Positions 43,327 to 56,910 of a DNA stretch of 64,000 nucleotides are shown here, piece by piece. Made by a program: the position numbers and the translations under genes. A model generated the notes under the pieces. It saw only the letters and a program-made list of their open reading frames with translations, was not told the DNA's origin and searched no databases. Origin of the DNA: Malurus cyaneus samueli (Eukaryota > Chordata > Aves > Passeriformes > Maluridae); the NCBI GenBank assembly GCA_009741485.1, contig CM019236.1:46863564-46927563 (forward strand), written 5' to 3'. Numbering within the stretch: position 1 is the stretch's first letter; each line of letters begins with the position of its first letter.

Positions 43327-46074
43327 AAGGAGACCCACAGCTAAAGTCCACCTAGAAAATCTGCATTGGTCCCTGTGCCCCGGGTCTCTTTCCCAATGTT
43401 CATGATGCATTATCGAACTTGGATGAATGGTAAGAATTCCTAACTTCCTAACTTCCTGCTGCAGCACACGTGTCTGTTTTGTGAGTTGATCCACTGAATT
43501 AAGACAAAATATCAAAGGATATCCTTGAGTTTATTTTAGTCATCCTTGAGGTTTCAAAGAAAAACCATTTCAGTAAAGCTTATCTTGCTCTTAGCTTGGG
43601 GAATTTCTTTGTGTTGAGAGTTTTGATTTGCTGTCCAACTCTCTGGGCTTTTAGTAGACTAGGACTTCTTAAGCCTGATTGACAAAGACGCTTTTAATGT
43701 GTAAAGCGGGAATTGAAGTGGCAATTTCTCTACCTTCTCTTTCCTTCAATTTTGAGAAACCAGAAATTATTTTATGTATGGCTTTGTGTTTTTCAGAAGA
43801 GTTTAACAATGTCTTACCTTCCTTCTTGAAAGGAACCAATACTTCCTTCCCTGACGTGATTTGCAACATGAACTTCTCCGTGGCATCATGACAGCTTGTC
43901 TTACATATAATAAAGAGCCAGCAGCATTTGTACTCTAACTTTTGCCTGTCTTGCAGTCAGTCTCAGTTGTTTGCGTTTGGAAGATTAAAGACACAGACAC
44001 CATACATGTGTGCAGAAAAGCTTCCTCAGGAAATTCAGATTTTTATTTTGAGCTGTTTCTAAGCTAACTCTTCCATTACTTCCATATCTAGCTGTGTCAT
44101 TACCTGCTGTCCTTCCTGTGCCTGAGTTCCCTGGCATGATGGTGTCATGCAGGGCAGTGGCAGCACTCACCTGCAGTCCTTTAGCCTGCTCAGGAAGTCC
44201 TCTGTGGGACTCTTCCCACTTGCTGTCCTCTCTGGCTGAGCGTGGCACTGACTCTTTTCTGGCTCTGAGAAGTTTTCAGAAGTTTCCTTGATCCTGAAGA
44301 CTTCCTGATACTGGAAAGCCCTAGAGACAAATGTAATTTCATGAGCTCATATAAGATACCCACAGAAAACTGCATATTCTGATAGCTGCAGTGAGGCCCA
44401 ATGCATCCTACCCAGGACTTTATTTCTCACTCTTCTTCACACAGTCTTTGTTTTTGCTGCCGAAGGCATGGAAATAACATCCCAAGCTGCCTGGCCTGCA
44501 TTATGTCAGGAGTTCAAAAATTCTGCTTTAATTCACAGCCAGACTTCAAGGGCTGTTCTACCTTTATTTTTTTTTCTCCTTGTTTCTACTGCACTGTGAA
44601 ACAAGAAATTCTGTCTGGATATGTCTATAGTGCAACTGTGTATTGAACACCTCAAGCAAAACTTTGTGCAGCTCATTGCAGACCTACCTGGTAGTGCAGA
44701 GGGGAATGCAGAGAAGGACAACTGTTTGGCTTGGAAAAGGTATGTCTGGAAAGGGATATGACTTATGGCTTTTGACATATGGCAGTATGATGGGATGGAG
44801 CATTCAGATAGGGAGTGATTGTTCCTCTGTTTATCGTTGCCCAGGACCTACAGGATACAGATAAATAGTGGAACGCATTGACACAGGATGTTGAGGATGT
44901 GGTTCAAAAAAAGCCATTAGATGAATCTGCAGGCGGAAAATCCATTAGGGCTGGCTAAACAGACAGATAAGCCTTTGGCTCAAAAATTTGGTGAGGCACA
45001 GATGCCCAGAGCTGACTCAAAGGCACAGAAAAGGCACAGTTTGTCAGTGTGGATATCAGCTATGCTGGAGAAATAGACTGGCATGGAAAGTAGCAGCGGC
45101 AGAAGGAGAGTGAGCCTGTAGCAGGGAGCTCTGCTGGGGTGTGGAGGCATTGCCAGGGGTGCTCCCTGGCTGGAAGGGTTGAAGCTTCCTGGCTGGTGAA
45201 GTGTCACAAGCTGGAAGATGATCAAAACTCATACTGGAGGAGATACCTGAAGAAGCTGGCAGGAATGAATTACATAGTAATTAAACTACTATAATATGGG
45301 AGGAGAGGCTGGTGCTTATTGCTGGGAGGTGTGAAGATGGAGAGGTGTGAAGAGTGAGGTGTCATGGTGGAGAGCAGTGGTGCTGAATCAAATGATCAGA
45401 GACTGAGGCATACCTACAAGCAGTATAAGAATGAAATACTTGGAGGAGATGAGGTAAAGGAAATTGTGAAGACAGGTAAGGCTGAAGGTCAGAGAGGTTT
45501 CTTTGTGTGCAGTGACTGACCTTACCTCTCTGCTGACTACAACAACATCTATAGTGCAAGGAAAGTACAGCTGTAGAGTGGAAGAGGTGGTACAGCACTT
45601 TTTATATCCACCTACATTTTGGATGCTTTAATTTGACTTGGCTGATTCCATGAGCAGACAGCACACTGGGTCCTGATCCTGGAATGATTTTAATTTCATC
45701 TGGAGGAAATCCTGTCTGCATGCTCCAAGATGGCTTTGCAATTGAAACTGGAGTGCAGTAAATGGCAGCAATAAGGAGATTTGCTCCAAACCCATGCTCG
45801 CTGTCTGAATCAAACAATACTTATGTACTTGCACTGATGGATTCGTTTCAGAGTGATGGCAGTGGTTTCCCAGAAACTGTACATTTGCCAAGCCCAGCAG
45901 GTGAATGAATGGCCACAGAATCTCATTTCCCTGGCAGGGAAAGCATGGGTAGTCTTCCCACTTAGTCAGCATCAATCAAAGCCAGACGAAAAACCAAAAA
46001 GAGCAAAACTCAACCTGCTACTGCTGCGCTAAATGATGAATTTTAAAATTTGTGATTTATAGGGTCCCACACTC

Positions 46075-47056
46075 ACAATGGGGTGACATCAAACTAGAGA
46101 CCTGTCACTAGTGGGCTTCCACAGGGCTCCGTCCTTGATCCTGTGCTCTTCAGAGGCTTCATTAACAACTTGGCTGCAGGACTGAAAGGGATACTAAGCT
46201 CTTTGCCATTGACACTAAATTGGGAGGAACTGTTGAATCCCTGGAGGCCCAGTGGAGAGAGTTTGATAAATCAGAGGGCTGGACAATCACCAGATGTTTA
46301 ACAAGGGGAAGTGCTGGATTCTGCACCTGCAAAGGGACAGCCCTGTGTGTGTGAACAGACCGGGGAGCAGAGACTGGAGAGCAGCTCCATGGAAAGGGCC
46401 CTGGGTGTCCTGGTCTGTGGCAAGTTGAACATGGGGAGCAGTGCCCTGGCAGCCAGGAGGGCCACCCATGTCCTGGGGGCATCAGGCACAGCATCACAGC
46501 CGGGCAAGGGAGGGGATTGTCCTGCTCTGCTCTGACCTGGGGTGGCCTCAGCTCCAGTGCTGGGGACAGTTCTGGGTGCCACAGCACAGAACAGACATTG
46601 AGCTGTTGGAGAGTGTCCAAAGGAGGGAAATGAAGATGATGAAGGGCCTTGAGGTGAAGCCCTGTGAGGAGGGGCTGAGGTCACTTAGTCTGTTCAGCCT
46701 GGAGGAGACTGAGCAGAGACTTCACTGCAGTTACAACTTCCTGGTGAGGGGAAGAGCATTGGCAGAAACTGATCTCTTCACTTTTGTGACAGGACCCGAG
46801 GGAGTGGTCTGAAACTGAGTCAGAGGAGGTTTAGGCTGGATATCAGGAAAAGGTTCTTCACCCAGAGGGTGGTTGGGCACAGGAACAGGCTCCCCAAGAA
46901 AGTGGTCACAGCGCTAAGCCAGACAGTTCCAAGTGTTTGGACAATACTCTCAGGCACATGGAGTTACTCTTGGGGTGTCCTGTGCACGGACAGGAGTTGT
47001 ATTTCAATGTTCTGGATGGGTTCCTTCCAACTCAGGATATTCTATGATTCTGTGGC
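46075..47056 (+). mobile_element. CR1 LINE, longest copy in the window (~1 kb, 5' truncated)
   Basis: The plus strand follows the CR1 ORF2 end and 3' UTR order: GTGGGCTTCCACAGGGCTCC, GACACTAAATTGGGAGGAAC, a GCTGGATTCTGCACCTGCAA segment, CAGCACAGAACAGACATTGA, GAGGAGGGGCTGAGG, GTTTAGGCTGGATATCAGGA and AGGTTCTTCACCCAGAGGGT. It ends at a TATTCTATGATTCTGTG terminus. The reverse transcriptase frame is broken by many stops and indels, so it is inactive. Several open frames on both strands here are remnants or shadows of this element. Confidence 0.92.
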
Positions 47057-49729
47057 TGAAGAAAGCATTGGCTGTTGTGTCTGTGACCCCTGCTTTTGCC
47101 ACGCTTTCTTGCTGGCTTGTCCTGCTTCAGCTAAGTGGCACCTGCTGTTACTGAGCTCAAAAGTGTGTTAGGGGTTTTGTGGAGAACAGAGAGATATCAG
47201 TTCTGATTTAATCAGCCACTCAAAGAGAAAAGCCTCAGCTGGAATCGTAATTCCACAGGCACTGCACAGTGTGGGGGAGCTTCCCACACTTCTCTTTTGT
47301 GTGGGCCCCTCGTTGTTTTTTGTATGCAGATAATGCTGCAAGGGAGTGGAAGAACTCTGCAGCTACAGGTTTCAGAGAATACCACCGATGCTGCCTGCTG
47401 CCTTACAAGGGACAATGCCCTGCTGTCATTGTCCCGAGATGGACAGAGACCATTTCCCTCTAATTCTGGCTCATGACTGGGAAACTCTCCGCTGGTTCTT
47501 CTCTGGTCTATGGTAGTAGGTACCTGTATCCTTTGCTGCCAAACCCATTTGCTGAACAGAAGAATGCAGCTTCTGGAAGGGCAGTTAGAGAGCCAGACTC
47601 TCCCTGGCGCTGACAGCTTAATAAGGAGACAAGAATGGAAGCTGCAGCTGGAAGGAAGTAGGTCAGACCTTAAAGAAAACTGCATCCCCAGGAGGGCTGT
47701 AGGACCAGGCAGGTGGAGGCCATCATCCTTAGAGATTTTTAAGGCTCCACATCTGTCCTGATTAGAGCTGTGGGCAGGTTGACTGTGAGACTTAACTGGA
47801 GACCACAGAGGCAGGGTGTCCTACACTGTTCCTTTGCCTCTGTGGTTGTGTTTTCCTTCCTGGAAAGGACAAATCTGGGTCTGGTTAGTGCCCGCCAGCT
47901 CTTTAGCAGTTTTTATTTCCCCAGGCACTTCAGAGATGAGATCTAGACTTGGTGGCCAGGGTTTCATCTCATCCTGCCATCATTCAAGCCTGTGTACAGA
48001 GCTTCAGCCATGGGGGAATGCAGTGACTTTACATTCTGTTAGATGTAAGAGCTGTGTGAGATACTCAAGTGTAACCTCCAAACCCTGACACAACTCAGGA
48101 GAAACATTTGCACTTGATCTGTTTCCATTGCCTCACCATCCTGCTGGCCTCTTCAAGTTTTCTCAAGGATCTGTGTTCTGGTGGTGGCCACAACTCCTCC
48201 AGCAGGCAGAGGAGGTTTGAGAAGAAATCTGGCTAGAGTCCCTGTAAGGTGGACAATCGTGACCCCCTGAACCAGTGATGCTCAAGGAAAGCCTTTGCTG
48301 CAAGGAAGGCCTTGTGTACAGTAGCCTTTAGAAGAGTTACCCACTGTGTCAAATGTCCTCAGGCTTGTGTGGACCTCACAGTAAGGACCCATGGCACCAA
48401 GTGTCCCTGTCCTCCTAAAGAACATGGCAGGTTACTGAGACCCTGCTGCATCTTTTCCATGGAGAGCTGAATCTTGGTTTCTGAAACTCAGAAGCCACCT
48501 TGGCCTTGGGTAGCAGGAAACTTATTTCGGTGAAACAGGAGAGTGGAAGCATGGTGTTCTAGTTTCAGGAGAAATTGCTCAGCTTGCAGAGTGTCTGATG
48601 ATGAGTTTTTCAAGGCTGCCTTTCTGATGAGAAATGTGGGAATGTCTCTGGAAGTTCATCACTTTGTTTTCAAACTGAGTTTTTGCAGGTGTGGGAGGGC
48701 AGAAGAGGCTTCTAGTTTTTACTAGTTACCTGGTTCTTTGAACCAGGATTGTTTTATTTACTTTTCTTTTGAAATGAAGCAAGATCTTGCCAGCATGTAA
48801 AAGGTCTGTAAAATGGAATTTGCCCTCTTGTTGAATTCAGAAGTACATTAGTACTCACAAGGAAGTTGATAAGCAATAATATTTTCTTTGCTGCCCAGGT
48901 AACCAGCAGAATGAAAGGGGGTATTGTCTCTGGAGAATGCAGGCAAGACAGCTTTATCTTTCTGTACACAGACTATCTTGGAGAGCTGGAGGTGAATCAG
49001 AAGAAGGAGGAGCTTACTCTCCAAAGAGGCTGGCATTGCCCCATCCTCTGCTTCAGTAATGCTGTCTCCTGCCCTGCCTCAGAGCTCTGACAAGCCTAAT
49101 GAAACTGGGCTGAGTTTTGGGATTATTCTGGATTTTGCTAGTCTTCACACTCCCCTGACCTACTGTGGTGTCTTGTAAAGGCCATGTTGACTGAAGCCAT
49201 TTGTGTCCTCAACTCACCGTGTTTCTTCCTGTCAGAGCTTGCCAGAACAAGGTGTTACCACTGAGTGTGAGATCATCCCTGGAGTATTCCCCTCCTGGGA
49301 TGCTCAAATTGACCTTGCACGGCTGAGCACGAGTGTCTTCACACGCACTGAAGGATGGTCCACATGCTTCAGCTTGATTTCTAGCTGATGTTGGCTTAAA
49401 AATATGAATGGAGAAACTTCTCCCGTGACTGGGGGCAATTTGTAATGTTTCACTCCTGGTGCTTGAGTGAGAGGTGTGAACCCTCAGGAAGCGGTGCTCC
49501 AGGTGCTGTTGGCAGCAGAGTGGCAGTGATGCCTCGGGCTCCCTCGCTCCAGGGTGAGCCACTTTGGTTGCTGATGGGAAGAATGACACCTGTCAGGCCA
49601 CTGCAGGGGAGTCCAAGGTCTGGAAACAGACCTTTCATGGGCACTGACCAGCTCCCGGGCTTCCTAAGCCACCTGGAGGCTTCTGGACTGCTTTATTCCT
49701 ACAATGAGGGGAAGATCAGCCCCCCCGTG
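47057..49729. other. Non-coding stretch, nothing recognised
   Basis: I see no exon, repeat or RNA gene that can be supported between the two CR1 pieces. Confidence 0.5.
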
Positions 49730-49940
49730 AACTTAAATAAAGATAAGTGTCAACTTCTGCCCCTGATGTGAAGGGAGCAGCTCTTGTGAGGGCTGTGAGG
49801 GTCCTGGTGAGCCATGAGTTTGACCAGAGTCATCTAGGAACTCTGCAGGGCAGCTGCAGCCTGAGCATTTCCCACAAGGCTCTAGGTGCATTTCCCAAGG
49901 AGGCCAATGGGATCTCCGTTCTTGTCAGTCTTTCAGACTC
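49730..49940 (+). mobile_element. Degraded CR1-like fragment
   Basis: The blocks GATAAGTGTCAACTTCTGCC, CATGAGTTTGACCAGAGT and CCCAAGGAGGCCAATGGGAT fall in the same order as in the CR1 ORF2 end region. They are heavily diverged, and no 3' end is visible. Confidence 0.4.
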
Positions 49941-52032
49941 AGCTGGACAGTCTAAGCAACCTCACCTGCCTTTTCTGAGGGCTGAGGACAGGACTGAGGA
50001 CCTCTAGAACTGCCTTCTGGTCTGATGTTTCCATTTAGTTCTGTGTGCTTTACTTCTGTAATTTCTCTGCTTCTCTCACTTATCCCAGGGGAGGCTCAAG
50101 TACACATTCCTTGTCAGGTTTGGAAGTGACCACAGGAATGAAATAAAGAACAATAAATAGAGATGACAATTCAGCCAGTACTTCATGGTGTGCACTTCAA
50201 AATGTTCTGGGGGATCCTACCCAAAAGATAATCTTGGATTCCTCACCAGATCAGGTGACAGGAGACTCTGAGCCTCTTGGGACCTGCCTGAGGCTGTGGT
50301 GTCTGACAGTTTTTCTCTTTTCTTTCTTTGCTGCTCCTCGCCATTGCTGCTGGCTGTGCTGGGATGACCCAGTTAAAAATAACCTGGCTGATCTATTTTT
50401 ATGAGGCACATGTGCTTCCTTGTCCATCTTCCTGCTCTAACAGTAAAGCAAGAAGAGCACAGCCATGAGAAATACTGGACAGTGGGGATGTGGCAATAAC
50501 ATGGACAAGGTGTCACCATCGGGGGTTATTATGCTGGATGTGATTTGGCTTTGCTGCCTGCCTTGGGGAGTGCATTGTGGTTTAAACTCGTGACTGAATA
50601 TAAGTGCAGCTGGAAAACTCATCCAAGAAGGCCACAGGATTTTTGCTGTCTCAACCTTGTCTTCTGAAGCGTGGTGTTGTTTCACTCACACCCGGCAGCC
50701 CTTGCGAGCCCCTGGATATCTGTCCTTAAAACTATTTTGAGGTTCACAACACTTGGCACATCTTCTAAAGTAAAATAAGTTTACTCACTGTGCATTTTGC
50801 CAATTTTCGGACCTTGGTATGAATTTGGTCCTTGTTGGGCAGTTTTGTGTTCCATCATTAGAAAGATGCTCTGAGAAAAGCAACGTGGTGATGATGTTTG
50901 AGGGGTGCATGGTTCTGTGGGTTTCTGGAGTTTTCTATTCAGTACAGGCCAGGTCTGTATGCAGTGTTTGCCTTCCCTGGCCTAAGCCAGTACTTGGGGG
51001 ATGCAAAAGTACTGAAATATTCTTCTGCTTATGGTCTGAGCAGACAATGTCTGTGTCAGTGAGGAAGCACTGTATCACCTCTCCTGGGGCTGTGTCCACC
51101 CAGTACCCTCTGCCATCATGGGGGAAAGTCTGATGTCTTTTTCCAGGGGCACACATGAGACCTCATATCCTGCCCCAGCCAAAAATAAGGGGCAAGAGGG
51201 GCTGCTGTGCACTCTCAGAGAAAGCTATTGACCTTGCTCTATTTGTGGCTAAGGCAATCAACTAATTTTAGTTTTGAGTGACTCCTTTACCTTCCTACTT
51301 CATGCCCTCTCTACTTGTGCAATGTTTCTTCTACAGCAGAGTTGTTTTTTGTTCACAACCAGCTTTCCAGGACACATATTTGAGTATCTTTGCCACGCTG
51401 GAGAGCTGCAAATATTTTGGAGTGTTGTTTAGAGCTGGCTTTTCTGATGAAAGATAAGACCTCTTGAATATGTTGTTCTTTGAGATCTGGCTTGCTGCTG
51501 TCGTTTTGTCCCACACTATTTGTGCAGATCTGGTCCATCCCTCAGGCAGCCTGTGGCCTGTGTGATGTGCTGCTGCCTGTGGTGACAGAAGCAGTTCCCA
51601 CAGCTCCTGGTGGGCTGCCCAGAGAAGGGACCTTTGTGCTTCTGCAGGAGACCAATGCCCAAACCAGCGTTAGTGATGGACATGGACAAAGTGCCGCTTT
51701 CCATCACCTGCTCTGCTTCTGAAAATACAGAGATTGGAGCACATGACTGATGCCTGATTTGGTGAAGGCTCTTTGCCCATACTTCATTCTGAGGTTGCTT
51801 CATAGTGCAAGAGAAGGATGTGGTGTGTGTGCTGTGTGTCTGTGAGGCTGCCTGGTCCCTCCCGGCTGCAGGCTGAGAGCTGCTCTTGGGAAGAGACACG
51901 TGTCTGTTTCTGAAAGCCGGCTGAAACCTTAGTCTGAGCTCCCTTAATCGGAGCCCCGGAACGGTGGGTGTGGATCCTTATGGAACAAAAGACAAAGAAA
52001 GGCAATTGATAAAATCGAGGCCCATCGCAGGA

Positions 52033-52078
52033 TGGCTGATTTAAAAGGCCGGTTCCCAGCTGGCCGATTTAAAAGCTT
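52033..52078. repeat. Imperfect 18-bp direct repeat
   Basis: TGGCTGATTTAAAAGGCC at 52,033-52,050 and TGGCCGATTTAAAAGCTT at 52,061-52,078 lie 28 bp apart, start to start. They share a GATTTAAAAG core. Confidence 0.8.
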
Positions 52079-52485
52079 CCAGCTCTAGTCGCAGATAGGG
52101 TTGTTTTTCCAACGATATGCCTCTGAGCAGCTGTAAAAAGGTCCTGCTGCCTGATAGAAAGGCATGCTGAAAGGTTTTTATTTGCTACTGTGGATTGATT
52201 GGAGTACAGATGCTCTGGAAGACGTGCTGCATTATTCATGTGGTAGATACGGTTGCTAAAAGCTAATGTACAGCCTGGAGGCTGTGAGGAGTGGTACAGT
52301 CCTTTGTGTGGTTTTGTTGATTCACTAGAGAGCCTGCACTGCTCTTAAGCTTTTTTTTCTAAATACTGAGATTGATAAAGCAAATCGAGGAATGTGAGAA
52401 CGAAATTCCCACTTTTAAGTTATAGCGCTCTATCCACATGCTTTCACAGTGTTACAAAAACTATTACCCAGCCTTTGTTTATTTA

Positions 52486-52507
52486 TTTTTTTTTTTTTTT
52501 TTTTTTT
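52486..52507. repeat. Poly(T) run of 22
   Basis: An uninterrupted T tract with no recognisable retrocopy on either side. Confidence 0.9.
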
Positions 52508-55500
52508 AATGGACATTTCATCGAGAAAACTGCTTGCTAAGGCTAGCTCCTAGTTTGCAAGACTTCACCAGTAACTCAGTTTTCTTTTGGGCACCAACTT
52601 CGACTGCTTCCCTATGGAGGCTCAGGTGTCTGTGGGAGGTGTCCCACTTTGGATTCTCCACTAATGCATATTCAGCAGTCTTACGCATGAGATTCCCCTG
52701 GTGCACACAGACGCTGGGGCACCCACCACCAGCAGCAGGGAGGCAGGACCTCACGCTGGGTTCAGCCTGCTGTGCTCTGATACAGGGCTCTGCTTTTGTG
52801 TGAAGAGGCACAGCAGCAGCTTCTGTGGGCAAAACTGCAGGATATGTGCTTGTGACTGGGCTGCCTGAGATCCTGTTCTGGAGACTGAATGCATGGAAGC
52901 CAGCCTGGGAATATGTCTGTGTAGCTCTCCTTGCTGCCTGTTAGCTGCTGGCTGTCGGGTGACATGGTCAAGACCATGGTCTGGTGGTTAGGTTGTCCAT
53001 CTGGGGACTCTGAAGTGATCAATATCGCCTCCAAGGCAACATCTTTGTAGGCAGGGTTTTACTTCTCAGACTACAGCTGTGAAAGAGACATGGACTCAAC
53101 ACAGGCTCCACCTGCCCCGCATGAGGTGCGACTGGGCTGTGAACCAACAGGTGAAAGCCACCGTAGTGTTATGATTTATTACTCTCATAACAATAAACCT
53201 CTGTAGCCTCTGATCTTTTATTATGGTTTGAGATGACACGTGCAGATGGTATTGGGTTGCTGCATAATTGTATGGTCTAGTTGACTTTGGTTCCCAAGGA
53301 ATTTATTACTCCTAACACTCCTTGATAGTGTTGTAGCACAGAAATGGAATTTGGATGGCAAGGTGTGTCCAGGGGCGTGTGACCGTTGTGTGGAAATGCC
53401 TAGGAGTGTGAGTGTCCACGGCTCTGAGGGGAACCCAGCTTAAGCAGTGAGGCTCACAAACTGTTTGGTGTGGTAGGTTTGAGGGAAGCAAGACCAGAAA
53501 TGAAAAGGTCTGCTCTTAGTTGGCACCTGACCCAGGAGGCTGGTGTCTGGTGATGAAATTCTGAGGGCTCTGATTTTGTCTTGAAGCATCAACTCAACAC
53601 AAACTGTGGTAAAACATCTGTTAAAGGTGCAACTGATTCTCATGTGTGTGTCTTGCAAATTGTAGATAACACTGATAACGCTGTTTGCCTGCAGGGTTGC
53701 CTTCTTAAGGTCAAACTTGTATTGCGTTTTGAAACTTTGAAGACGGAAAAGACAATTTCTATTTGAAATGAAAGAGCTATGGCTGGAATAAAAGGAAGAA
53801 GAAACAAAAACGGCAATGAGTTACCTGCTGAGCTGTAAATTGTGAGCTGTAGCTGCTGTCTGGATTTCCAGAGCCATTGCTTTTCATGTACTGCAAAGCA
53901 TAGACACCTTTGCTTATCCTGTTACTACCACTGGGCTTTCCAGGCCTGTTTGTGTGGGAATACATTTTCAGTAGAAGCTAAAGTCTGTGATTATAATAAT
54001 AAAATCACACCAGTATTGCTGGTCCTCCTTGGCATGTAGAAACTAATCCGAGAGAGGTACTTCTGACTGGAGAAGAGAAGATGCTTTCATCTGTGCTGTG
54101 GACCTGGCTTTCTGTAGTAGGAGCAGCAAGACTTTGTGCAGCCCCAGAAGGCAGGATGTGACAGGAGGTGTTCTCTGCCTCACTGATTTCTAATCTGGGC
54201 TCCTGGTGCTGTGCCAGATGTCCAGTCACAGGTGAGACAGCAGGCCTCCTCCTTCTGCAGGTAAGGCTTTCTGTGAGTGCTCTGCTGGTAATACGGATCT
54301 TTGGCGTGCTAGACATGGAGCTGAATCTTGTGTATTAGTGAAACCTGCTCCCGGAAGCCCTGGAGAACACAAGCCTGGAGATCCTGAGGAACCTAGAACC
54401 CCGGTAGGCTATGAACAACAAGCACTTCGATGTCAGGACACCTGAAGAACTGCCAGAAATGAACTCAGAGCAATTGACAGGTTGTCTTTGAGGACTCTTC
54501 AGAGGACATTCCTGAGCTCTAGACACAGGAGAGCTTGAGCCTGTCTATAAGGAATGTATCAGAACAACAAGGAAAAGTGGAACACTTGGAAGAAATAATG
54601 AGATGAGAAAGGCAGCATGAGCATGGCAAAACCAATCATGTCAACACACTGATTTCATCTTCCAGAGGGTGGTGAGCCCAGTGGATGTGGGATCATTTAT
54701 CTTGGCTTCAGAAAAATGTTATCCCACACAATTAAGATAAGAGAATGTGCATATAACTGTCTGTGGTCAGAAATATGTAAATCTGGTGAGAGAATTACAG
54801 GTGAGAGCTTATATGTTTGGTATCAGAACGTGAGGATTTATTGAGAAGAGTTTTGCAGGGTTTTTCCTGACATATGGTGCTTTTTGCATTGTCATCAGCA
54901 ATTAGGACAAAGGAATAAATATAAATAGGAAACCAGGAGGAGGAGGAAGTTTGCAGAATGACAAGGGCTCTGGTTTGAAACTGCCTTGAGCTGAAGTAAT
55001 GGGAAAATTAGGATGCAGTTCAGCAGAGAGAGCTTTGGGTCTTCAGATGATGCAGTACCATCAGACACAGTGCAGTTCTGCAGAAAAGTGTCCACAAGCT
55101 GCATTCCATTCCAGCATGACCTAGTGACATGCTGTAGAAAGAAAATGACAGCCATGAACTGGAGTATATTTGGTAAATTTTAAAGGAAGCGTTGGGTGGT
55201 TCTGTCCATCCATGTTAGTGGAAGAGATGTATGCCAGTTTTAAGTGTAGCTACTCTGGTAAAATGAAATGAGCCAGAAAGAGTGGAAGGAAGGAAGACAA
55301 ATTCATCAGCAGTTGANAAAGTATGGCTGACTGAAGGACAAAGGGGTTAAAACCAGAGAAGACTGGGAAGCTGTGTGTCAGCTGTGTAGGAAAGTTTGCT
55401 GCAGGAAGAAGGGCATAGTCTTTTGCCTGGGATCTGGCTAAATGGAATAAGAAGCAAGGGCCACTGATTGCACAAAAGGAGATTTAATTTTGACAGCCGA

Positions 55501-56317
55501 GAAAAGCTGCATAATTGTAAAGGCAGCTGTCTGCTGGGTTAAATTTAGGAGGATGATGATGGTCTCTCTACTATTTGAGAATTTTAGGAAAAAAGTCCTT
55601 AGAGGAGAATGTAGAAAAATGAATGAGAAGGACAGGAAAAAAGATGGACTCACAAGACCTGTGATGATCTGCTCCTGTTCCATGAATTTATGCTTCCTGG
55701 AAGACATGTAGGCATGTAAACAGGATGGTGAAAGTCTATTTTGAACTTAATCCTGCAGCACACAAATGTAGGTTTTCCCCACTTTTCCCATTTGAGGACC
55801 TTCTTGCTAACCTCATGCTGCCTTATCTCTGTGGTGAGGAACTATCACAGTACTGGAATCTGAATATACCATGCCATGGTGATTTTAGGTAGTTTTACTG
55901 CAGTTTGGCTTGTGAAGCTGGGCAAGGGTTTACAAAAGCTGGGTTGACTCTCTGCCTTTCTCACTTTTATCTGTCCATCTCCCAAGTTCAACTTTTTACT
56001 TTTCGCTATTTTGATGTCATTCTTCTTTTCCCAGCCACCATAGAAAACCTGCTAACCTGCCTGTTCCTCATCTACTTGGTTTTGAGTGAGAGAAGAGAGT
56101 TCACACTGTGGTCCAGCTACCTTTGTTGCTTTAACTCATCTGTTTGAGTTGCTGCTTGATTTCCTTCCCCTGGGCATGACCCATCTGATGGGTCCCTGGC
56201 AGGCAGTGTTGTGTGGCAGAGACATCTCCCACTTTCTTGGCACTGAGTGCACACAGAAAGTTCTGGGCTACTTTGCCTGTGTCTGCTCAGGATCCTCTCC
56301 CTAATGATCACTGCAGA

Positions 56318-56910
56318 TTTCACAGGGTCATAGCATGGCTGAGGGTGAAGGCACCGCTGGAGACCACCCAGTCCACCTGCCAGCTCAGAGCAGGTTCTAG
56401 GTATTGTCTAGTTGGGTTTTGAGTATCTCTAAGGATGGAGACTCCACAGCCTCACCCAGCAAGCTGTGCCTGAGACAGGCACAGTGCGTGACTACCCTCA
56501 CCATCTAAAGGTTTTACATTTAACTCTGATCAAGCTCAGTCTGAACAGCTTGTGGCTCCCTTTTGAAGATAAGAGTGACACATTCTTTCAGTCCTCAGGA
56601 GCAATACCCCATTGCCATGAGCTTTCTAAGAAAACTAAGAATGACCTTGCAACAGCACAGGCCATCTTCCTCAGTTTCTGTGGGTCCATCCATCAGGCCC
56701 TTGTGCATATGCAGTCTGTTTAAATGCTCCCTGACCTGATCTTCCTCCAACAAGGGTCAGTCTTTCTTGCTTTGGATTTTCCATATCTCTTGGGCCCCAG
56801 GAAGCCTGAAGGCTGATCTTAGCAGGAAAGACTGAGGTGAAGAAAGCATTCAATGCTTCAGTCTTTTCAGTGGCCCGGCTGCTTCTTCTATTGCTCCTTT
56901 GTAACACAAT
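56318..56910 (-). mobile_element. CR1 LINE with 3' end and part of ORF2, internally deleted
   Basis: Read on the minus strand, the 3' end matches the CR1 terminus; the plus strand shows CACAGGGTCATAGCATGGCTGAGG and then CTGGAGACCACCCAGTCCA. Upstream, the minus-strand frame contains EKTEALNAFFTSVFPAK, a typical CR1 ORF2 segment that lies before the reverse transcriptase domain. The two parts are too close together for an intact element, so the polymerase region is missing or scrambled. Confidence 0.8.

Larger units (their letters stand above)
37511..46074. other. Non-coding stretch, possibly a first intron
   Basis: I found no coding exon with family resemblance. The stretch contains a T14 run (37,621-37,634), an A14 run (39,696-39,709) and a 26-bp imperfect duplication at 43,281-43,326. 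AT-rich stretches with TAATTA-like motifs occur around 42,000-42,420. If the CpG island at 36.6 kb drives plus-strand transcription, this would be intron. Confidence 0.5.
49941..56317. other. Non-coding stretch with a T22 run and one undetermined base
   Basis: No coding exon was recognised. Notable items are a direct repeat at 52,033-52,078, a run of 22 T at 52,486-52,507, and a single N at 55,317. Compositional features around 51,900-52,450 could mark a regulatory element, but that is only inference. Confidence 0.5.

Noticed and set aside
46162..46620. 152-codon minus-strand frame and 123-codon plus-strand frame
   Set aside because: Both lie wholly inside the CR1 element at 46,075-47,056. 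One is its antisense and the other a broken remnant of its ORF2.
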